Positions 58,626 to 64,000 of a stretch of DNA of 64,000 nt are shown here, in pieces. Source of the stretch: Cytobacillus gottheilii (GTDB taxonomy: Bacteria; Bacillota; Bacilli; Bacillales; Cytobacillaceae); the NCBI RefSeq assembly GCF_001636345.1, contig NZ_KV440945.1, positions 4,065,854 through 4,129,853 of the forward strand, read 5' to 3'. Each line of letters begins with the position of its first letter. Positions within the stretch are counted from its first letter, which is position 1. The translations under genes were made by a program, and so were the position numbers. Under the pieces are notes generated by a model, which was not told the DNA's origin, made no database searches, and saw nothing but the letters and a program-made list of their open reading frames with translations.

Positions 58626-60479
58626 TTATTCTCTCAAACGGTATCGAAGCAATCTCATACCATTCAAGATGACTACTAAGATACTTGCTTCGTGAACCAA
58701 CATCCCGATTGACATATTCATCCATTCACTAAATAGTAGGCTGGCAAGTAAGACTAATACCACACCAACTGCAATGGTAATGTTCTGTTTCATGTTTCTT
58801 GAAGTTGATTTTGTTAAGCCTAATGCGTGTGGTAAACGACTAAAGTCAGAATTCATTAAAACAACATCTGATGTTTCAATTGCAACATCTGTTCCACTTC
58901 CCATGGCGATTCCGATATCTGCTAAGGCTAGTGAAGGACTATCATTCACTCCGTCACCGACAAAGGCAATGATCCCGCCTTCTGCTTGCATTTTTTCGAT
59001 ATAAGCAGATTTTCCTTCCGGTAGCATATGACCATGTGCTTCTGTTAACCCAAGTTCTCGAGCAACTAAATCTACGGTTCCTTGGTTGTCCCCAGAAAGA
59101 ACGACAAGGTTTTTGACCCCTAGTTTTTTCAGTTTTTGAAGATCTTTTTTAACACCTGGACGGATTTGATCCCGAATACCCATCAGAACGTTTAATTCTC
59201 CGTCGACCGCAGTTAACACAAGAGAATTCCCATTTTTCTCAAAGCGTTCGACGTCTTTTTTAGCTTTTTCGCTTAATTTCACATTTTCCTTTTCCATTAA
59301 AGCTACGTTACCAACGGCTACACGATGAACACCTATTTTTGCTACAATTCCGCCACCTTTAACGACTTCGGTTTCTTCAACAGTAGAGAAAGTTGTCTCG
59401 CCAATATCCTGTAGAACAGCTTTCGCTAGTGGGTGGTCCGATTCACGCTCCACACTTGCTAAATATCCTAGAACCTCTTCAGTATTTTTTCCGTAAAATT
59501 CTTTTTCGGCAACTTCAGGGTTTCCTACTGTCAATGTTCCTGTTTTATCAAAAACGATAGTATCTACTCTGCTAAAGTCATTGATAACTTCACTACCTTT
59601 TAGGAGGACACCATTACGTGCACCGTTTCCGATACCGGCAACGTTGGATACAGGAACCCCGATAACTAATGCACCTGGACATCCTAAAACAAGAATCGTT
59701 ATAGCTAGTTCAATATCTTTTGAGAAAAACCAAACAATAAAACCAAGGACTAACACAGCTGGTGTATAGTATTTTGAGAATCGGTCAATGAAACGTTCTG
59801 CTTCTGATTTTGAATCCTGTGCCTCTTCCACTAATTCGATAATTCTACCAAATGTTGTATCTTCTCCAACACGATCAGCTCGAATTTGGATCGTTCCATT
59901 TTCTAAGATAGATCCTGCAAATACTTCAGAATCAACCTTTTTACTTACAGGTAGAGATTCTCCAGTAATACTTGCTTCATTAATGTGACCTTCACCAGTT
60001 AACACTGTTCCATCTACCGGAACTTTTGCACCCGTTTTAACTAATAAAATATCACCTTCGTCTACATCATCGACATCTACTTCTTCAAATTCTCCGTTTT
60101 CCATTTGCTTTAAAGCGCTTTCTGGTGCCAGCTCTGTTAATTCTTTAATGGCAGAACGTGTTTTGTTCAAGGTACGTTGCTCCAAGTAAGAACCAAATAA
60201 GAATAAGAAAGTAACGATGGCTGATTCCTCATAATTTTGAATCAATACTGCCCCAATAACTGCAATGGTAACTAAAACATCAATACTGACAACTTTTACT
60301 TTTAATGCCTGATAGGCTTGGATTGCAATCGGCGCCACACCAAGAATGGATGCAATGATGAGCGACCAATTGAAAATGGCCATGTTGTCTAAGGAAAATC
60401 GTCCGAAGAATGCAAATGCAATCAAAATTGCACTGATCAGTGTAATAGAATTCTTTTTACTTAATATATATCTTTGCAT
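58626..60479 (-). CDS. heavy-metal P1B-type ATPase with CPG motif
   Basis: A P-type ATPase of about 617 residues with eight membrane segments. The actuator domain has TGESLPVSKK, the membrane metal site reads ILVLGCPGALVIGVPVSN (CPG instead of the usual CPC), the phosphorylation motif is DKTGTLT, and the hinge is GDGVNDSPSLALADIGIAMG. HPLAKAV (the HP motif) is present. It has no N-terminal HMA domain; two separate HMA proteins are encoded nearby. The start at 60479 has GGAGGGA. CPG-type pumps are a minor group with unclear ion preference. An FNR-type box lies 79-92 bases upstream. Confidence 0.9.
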   Translation of the reverse strand: MQRYILSKKNSITLISAILIAFAFFGRFSLDNMAIFNWSLIIASILGVAPIAIQAYQALKVKVVSIDVLVTIAVIGAVLIQNYEESAIVTFLFLFGSYLEQRTLNKTRSAIKELTELAPESALKQMENGEFEEVDVDDVDEGDILLVKTGAKVPVDGTVLTGEGHINEASITGESLPVSKKVDSEVFAGSILENGTIQIRADRVGEDTTFGRIIELVEEAQDSKSEAERFIDRFSKYYTPAVLVLGFIVWFFSKDIELAITILVLGCPGALVIGVPVSNVAGIGNGARNGVLLKGSEVINDFSRVDTIVFDKTGTLTVGNPEVAEKEFYGKNTEEVLGYLASVERESDHPLAKAVLQDIGETTFSTVEETEVVKGGGIVAKIGVHRVAVGNVALMEKENVKLSEKAKKDVERFEKNGNSLVLTAVDGELNVLMGIRDQIRPGVKKDLQKLKKLGVKNLVVLSGDNQGTVDLVARELGLTEAHGHMLPEGKSAYIEKMQAEGGIIAFVGDGVNDSPSLALADIGIAMGSGTDVAIETSDVVLMNSDFSRLPHALGLTKSTSRNMKQNITIAVGVVLVLLASLLFSEWMNMSIGMLVHEASILVVILNGMRLLRYRLRE

Positions 60480-60557
60480 GTTGATTCCCTCCAATTTCAT
60501 TTTCATTTGTATTCCTTGTTGATGACTCTAGTATAGGATGTTTCTATGAAATAAAAA

Positions 60558-60571
60558 TTGATTCGAATCAA
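60558..60571. promoter_or_regulatory. FNR-type palindrome upstream of the P-type ATPase gene
   Basis: TTGAT-TCGA-ATCAA is a perfect FNR-type dyad located 79-92 bases before the start. It is followed by AAGTTCT, as at 58526 (AAGTTTT), which supports a shared regulator. Confidence 0.75.
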
Positions 60572-60784
60572 GTTCTATTGTAAAAGTGAAAAATTATAAA
60601 GAACAGCAAAACAAAACCAACTGTTTTACGGAATAACTCTTATATATTATCGAACACCGACATACAATCACAAAAATTCATTATATTGTTCATTCTTTAT
60701 TCAGCAGGCTTTAGAAAAGCATTATAAACAGCAAACTAAAACGCTCAGAAAATATTCTGAGCATTATTATCTTAATATTTAATT

Positions 60785-60857
60785 TTTCTTCCTCAACTAA
60801 ACTGCCCCTTTAGCGACATAAGAAAAAGGCTTCCCTTTTACTTAAGGAAAGCACCCG
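60785..60857. repeat. intergenic repeat R (copy 4), interrupted by IS110 copy B
   Basis: TTCCTCAACTAAACTGCCCC, then TTTAGCGACATAAG, AAAAAGGCTTCCC/CTTAAGGAAAGC and GCACCCG. The missing end, GTTTAAGTACA, is at 62476-62486 beyond the insertion element. It is very similar to copy 1 at 45428. Confidence 0.75.
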
Positions 60858-60934
60858 ATCGTATTATAAGGTCAGCCAGAGAAACCTGGTTGACTATTTT
60901 TTATTCAATTTATAGATTGATAGTAGCCGGGGTA

Positions 60935-61058
60935 GAACGGAAGCACCCGTGGGACTTGATCCCGACAACTAAACTGTTCGCCCTCTACTTGTTAACACAT
61001 GATTAGGCTGGTTGGGACTTGATGAACCCGTATAACACGCGAAGATCTGAATGACAAG
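60935..61058 (+). ncRNA. candidate bridge RNA of IS110 copy B
   Basis: It has the same layout as in copy A: guide AAGCACCCGT at 60941-60950, hairpin GGGA/TCCC, and guide ACAACTAAAC. The second loop differs (GGGACTTGATGAACCC, then GTATAACACGCG). The second-loop guide is closer to complementary to the left end CGTATTATA than the one in copy A. It could act with the intact transposase of copy A in trans. Confidence 0.55.
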
Positions 61059-61106
61059 CTAGATAGAGGTTACCGGTCAATCCACTACACTAGGAGGAGA
61101 TAATTT

Positions 61107-62342
61107 ATGAATCCAGTTGTTGGTCTGGAGGTAGCTAAAGGTGAAAGTCAGGTTCAAATGTTCTTGGATAAAAAAATACCCTATAAAAACAGTGTGAAAG
61201 TTGAACATACGGTGGATGGTTTAACAGAGTTATACTCTTATTTACTACATTTAGAGCATCAAACAGGGATGAAACCACCAGTTGTCTTGGAATCAACGGG
61301 TCACTATCATGCCCCAGTTGTACAGTTTTTAGAAGCAAGAGAGTACATTGTCATTATCGTAAATCCATTGGTATCTTACCGAGCAAAAAGTTCTAGTTTA
61401 AGAAAAACCAAAACAGATGCCATTGATGCTTATCACTTAGGCGAACTGTATTACAAAGAGGATTTAGAGCCGCAGAAAAAGCGTGGTGTTCAGTTATTAA
61501 ACCTTCGGTATCTGACAAGACAACATGAAAATATGACGGGAATTATGGTTCAACCAAAGCTTCAATTTCAATCTGTGTTAGATCAAGTATTTCCAGAGTA
61601 TAAAGGCGTTTTTGGCGATCTGTATGCCGAGGTTTCATTAAGAACTTTACAAACTTTCCCTACCTCGGAGACTGTCTTAAAAGCTTGTGTGGAGGAAATT
61701 GCACAATTTATTGATAGGCATTGTAAAGCACGATCGTTTAATTGGGCGCTTGAAAAAGCAGAGGGATGAATCGCAGCCGCAGAACGCAACCCATATCAGT
61801 CAACGCTTTATCAAAGCCTTCTTGTCAGTCTAAATATGTATATTGATTTACTTCAAGTGTACCACCAACAGCTTTCTACGTTGGAGCGTGAGATTGATCA
61901 GTTAGCAGTACAACTCGAAGAATATGAACTACTCCAACCAATTCCCGGTGTAGGTGAAAAAATCGCTGCAACGATTATTTCTGAAATTGGGGAAATTGAT
62001 CGGTTTAGTCATCCCAAAAAGTTAGTTGCCTTTGCAGGACTCGATCCTAGTGTATTTGAATCAGGTCGCTTTAAAGGCACGAAGCATCATATTACTAAAC
62101 GAGGCTCTGCAAGGCTTCGCCACATGCTTTTCACAGCAGTTCGGTGTTCCATTCGCGATAGTCGTAAAAAGAAAACAACTGAAGAAACCATTGCGCGAAA
62201 TAAGCGATTACGTGCCTTCTACGATTTAAAACGTGAAGAAGGTAAGCCTTATAAGGTAGCCATTATTGCATGTGCTAATAAGCTTTTACACTGGATTTAT
62301 GCGATGTTAAAAACGAAAACTCCATTCCAAGAAACTATTTAG
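61107..62342 (+). pseudogene. IS110-family transposase, inactivated copy
   Basis: Nearly identical to the intact gene at 43043. A TTA leucine codon has become TGA at 61767-61769, which splits the gene after residue 220. Independently, the first catalytic Asp in VVGLDVAKG is Glu here (GAG for GAT, residue 7). A few further substitutions are present, such as KDGL to TEL-type and Thr to Pro in VQPKLQF. Both the stop and the active-site change would abolish activity. Confidence 0.9.
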
Positions 62343-62668
62343 TAACAGCATTTTCCTATACAACTAAAACCTTCCAAAATGAATCAGGAGGGTTATTTGA
62401 GTTGTGCATTTTTAGTATAGCATTTAGTGATTATAAATTTAAAATATATTTATTGACAAACTATTAGCTGGTTTCGTTTAAGTACAATATTTCACAAACT
62501 TTTTTAAAGTCCCCCATTGCTGAATATTTGAAAAGCCCTCTTAGTTATGATATCTCCCTTGACAAACCAAAAAATTATTAATTTTCCATGCAATAATACA
62601 TAATTGATAAAAAAATACCAGATACTTGTTATAGAATATAAAATTAATCTTAAAAAGGAATTGATTAT

Positions 62669-63676
62669 ATGGATAATAAAAAGGCTGCAAAGTTAACTGC
62701 GGGTGAGTTAGCACACTGTTGGGAACAGTTCATGAATAATAGTATGTCAAATGTTGTTTTGGAGTATCTTACCCTAACATCAGAACTAGAAGAAGTTAAA
62801 TCTCTTTGTAGTGAGGCGGTTTCTATTTCTAAATCTGCTGTACAATTTTTTGAATCTGTTCTACGAAGTGAAAACTATCCAATCCCTAAAGGCTTTAACA
62901 TTAAAGATGATTTAAACCCAAATGCCCCTAAGATGTATACGGATGTTTTTATACTATTTTATTTAAATAATATGTCTAAAATTGGAATGTCCTTAACAAG
63001 TATGGCACTATCCGATTCAGTAAGGGAGGATATCCGCAATTTTTTCCATGAACAATTAAAAAACGTTTCAAATTTATTTGAACGTACAACAACTATTCTA
63101 TTAGAAAAGGGAGTATTTGTAAGACCTCCTTCAATTACCTCCACTCATGAAACAAACCCAATTGCAGATAAAGGATTTTTGGGTAACTTCTTTAATGATA
63201 ATCGAGAATTAACGGCAAGAGAAGCAAATGAGCTACACAAAAATGTTTTTATGAATTATATTGGTAAAAACTTATTAATTGGATTTATACAATCTACATC
63301 TAATCAGCAATTAATGAGTTTATTGCAACATGGAAAAGAATTATCTTTAAATATTATAGACAAATTAGGTGATATTTTAGTTCAAAATGATTTGCCTATT
63401 TCAATGACTTGGGATACGAATGTTTTGGATGGTAAAACATCTCCTTTTTCAGATAAATTAATATCTTATCTATTAGACCAACTTAATCGTGATGGTATCG
63501 CCAGTTATGGATATAGTGCAGCAGTAAGTATCCGAAAAGATTTAAAAACTACATATGCAAAGATAATTGCAGATGTGTATCAATATGAAGAAAATATAAA
63601 AACCTTTATGATAAAAAATGAGTGGATGGAGAAACCTCCTGTTGCACTAAATAGAGATAAGCTTGCTCAAGACTAA
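62669..63676 (+). CDS. DUF3231-family protein
   Basis: A 335-residue helical protein of the DUF3231 family, seen in spore formers. It consists of two similar halves of about 165 residues. The first has TAGELAHCWEQFMNNSMSNV and NAPKMYTDVFILFYLNNMSK. The second has LTAREANELHKNVFMNYIGK and SPFSDKLISYLLDQLNRDGI. The family is distantly related to spore coat protein F and ferritin-like folds, and its function is unknown. The start at 62669 has AAAAAGGA upstream. It is flanked by IS110 copy B and an IS3 end. Confidence 0.8.
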   Translation: MDNKKAAKLTAGELAHCWEQFMNNSMSNVVLEYLTLTSELEEVKSLCSEAVSISKSAVQFFESVLRSENYPIPKGFNIKDDLNPNAPKMYTDVFILFYLNNMSKIGMSLTSMALSDSVREDIRNFFHEQLKNVSNLFERTTTILLEKGVFVRPPSITSTHETNPIADKGFLGNFFNDNRELTAREANELHKNVFMNYIGKNLLIGFIQSTSNQQLMSLLQHGKELSLNIIDKLGDILVQNDLPISMTWDTNVLDGKTSPFSDKLISYLLDQLNRDGIASYGYSAAVSIRKDLKTTYAKIIADVYQYEENIKTFMIKNEWMEKPPVALNRDKLAQD

Positions 63677-63735
63677 AAAAAAAATAAAGCTACCAAAGTA
63701 AATTGTACCCTTTGTAAAGGACATTTAAAAAAAGC

Positions 63736-64000
63736 CTAAGCTACTTCTAAAAGATGATCTCTGTATTGAACAGGGGTCATCTTTTTTCGGTTCCATTGAT
63801 ATCTATGATGGTTATAGTAAGTCATGTATTGCTTAATTTCCTTTTGTACTTCCTCTAGTGTCAGGCAGGATTTAATAGAGGTTTCGTCTTTCAGGTGTCC
63901 AAAGAAAGATTCAATGGGGGCGTTATCCCAACAGTTACCCCTTCGGGACATTGATTGCCTGATTCCAAGTTTTTTAATCATTTTCTGAAATTGAGGATGG
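63736..64000 (-). CDS. IS3-family transposase, C-terminal part (runs off the window)
   Basis: The frame is open to the right edge. It encodes the end of an IS3/IS150-type OrfB integrase: QSMSRRGNCWDNAPIESFFG with the catalytic Glu, then THLK-type sequence GHLKDET and TYYNHHRYQWNRKKMTPVQY at the C-terminus. The rest of the element lies outside the window, so its completeness is unknown. About 60 bases between this gene and the DUF3231 stop should hold the end of the element. Confidence 0.9.
   Translation of the reverse strand, partial: HPQFQKMIKKLGIRQSMSRRGNCWDNAPIESFFGHLKDETSIKSCLTLEEVQKEIKQYMTYYNHHRYQWNRKKMTPVQYRDHLLEVA

Larger units (their letters stand above)
60858..62475 (+). mobile_element. 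IS110-family element, copy B (inactivated)
   Basis: About 1618 bp, the same length and orientation as copy A at 42794, displaced by exactly 18,064 bases. Flanks are GCACCCG on the left and GTTTAAGTACA on the right, as for copy A. Its transposase carries an active-site change and a stop codon. The bridge-RNA-like segment is retained. Confidence 0.85.

Noticed and set aside
42794..62475. Composite transposon formed by the two IS110 copies
   Set aside because: IS110 elements do not mobilise as pairs with target duplications, and each copy sits in its own repeat with its own intact-looking flanks. Two separate insertions explain the data better.

Overview
The window looks like a chromosomal segment of a low-GC, spore-forming Bacillaceae bacterium (Bacillus sensu lato). 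Evidence: xpaC-telA, namZ-nagZ-amiE and yfmQ-type genes, KinA-like orphan kinases, a perfect cre site, a PhoP-type promoter, an HssR box, AGGAGG ribosome binding sites and T-tailed hairpin terminators. No rRNA, tRNA, CRISPR array or prophage was seen.

Layout. 1-31 kb is mostly core-like: a hydroxyacid dehydrogenase, exporters, a PadR-YhgE operon, xpaC-telA, three orphan PAS histidine kinases, an acetate transporter and a ugd-PAP2-glycosyltransferase operon behind a four-repeat Pho box. Two DUF2294/MpsC-domain genes follow, the second behind a structured leader. 21.6-30.8 kb is a sugar-sensing and uptake block: a ChvE-MmsA-MmsB importer with a perfect cre site, then a XylFII-like sensor lipoprotein, a YesM/LytS kinase, a YesN regulator and a lone XylF. 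31-40 kb holds an ABC permease whose ATPase partner is truncated, the muropeptide-recycling trio AmiE-NagZ-NamZ, and an AbgT transporter.

From 40.5 kb to the end the window is accessory and rich in mobile DNA: one IS1182-family element, three IS110-family elements (two copies of one, one of another), a tyrosine recombinase and an IS3 end. Between them lie a heme-stress module (hrtBA, hssRS and a small HAH-motif membrane protein sharing the HssR box) and a metal/redox module: a Crp/Fnr regulator, two HMA metallochaperones around a Ric-like protein, and a P-type ATPase with a CPG motif. FNR-type palindromes precede both metal transcription units.

The most striking signal is in the non-coding parts of the two IS110-family elements. 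Each has bridge-RNA-like guide loops (guide, GC hairpin, guide) whose guides match the flanks of its own insertion site. The two different elements sit in opposite ends of the same family of about 75-95 bp intergenic repeats, of which several copies are present here. The IS1182 element also sits inside a repeat (the GC-rich Bacillaceae hairpin repeat) with an 8-bp target duplication. Coordinates marked as alternative starts were chosen from ribosome binding sites.
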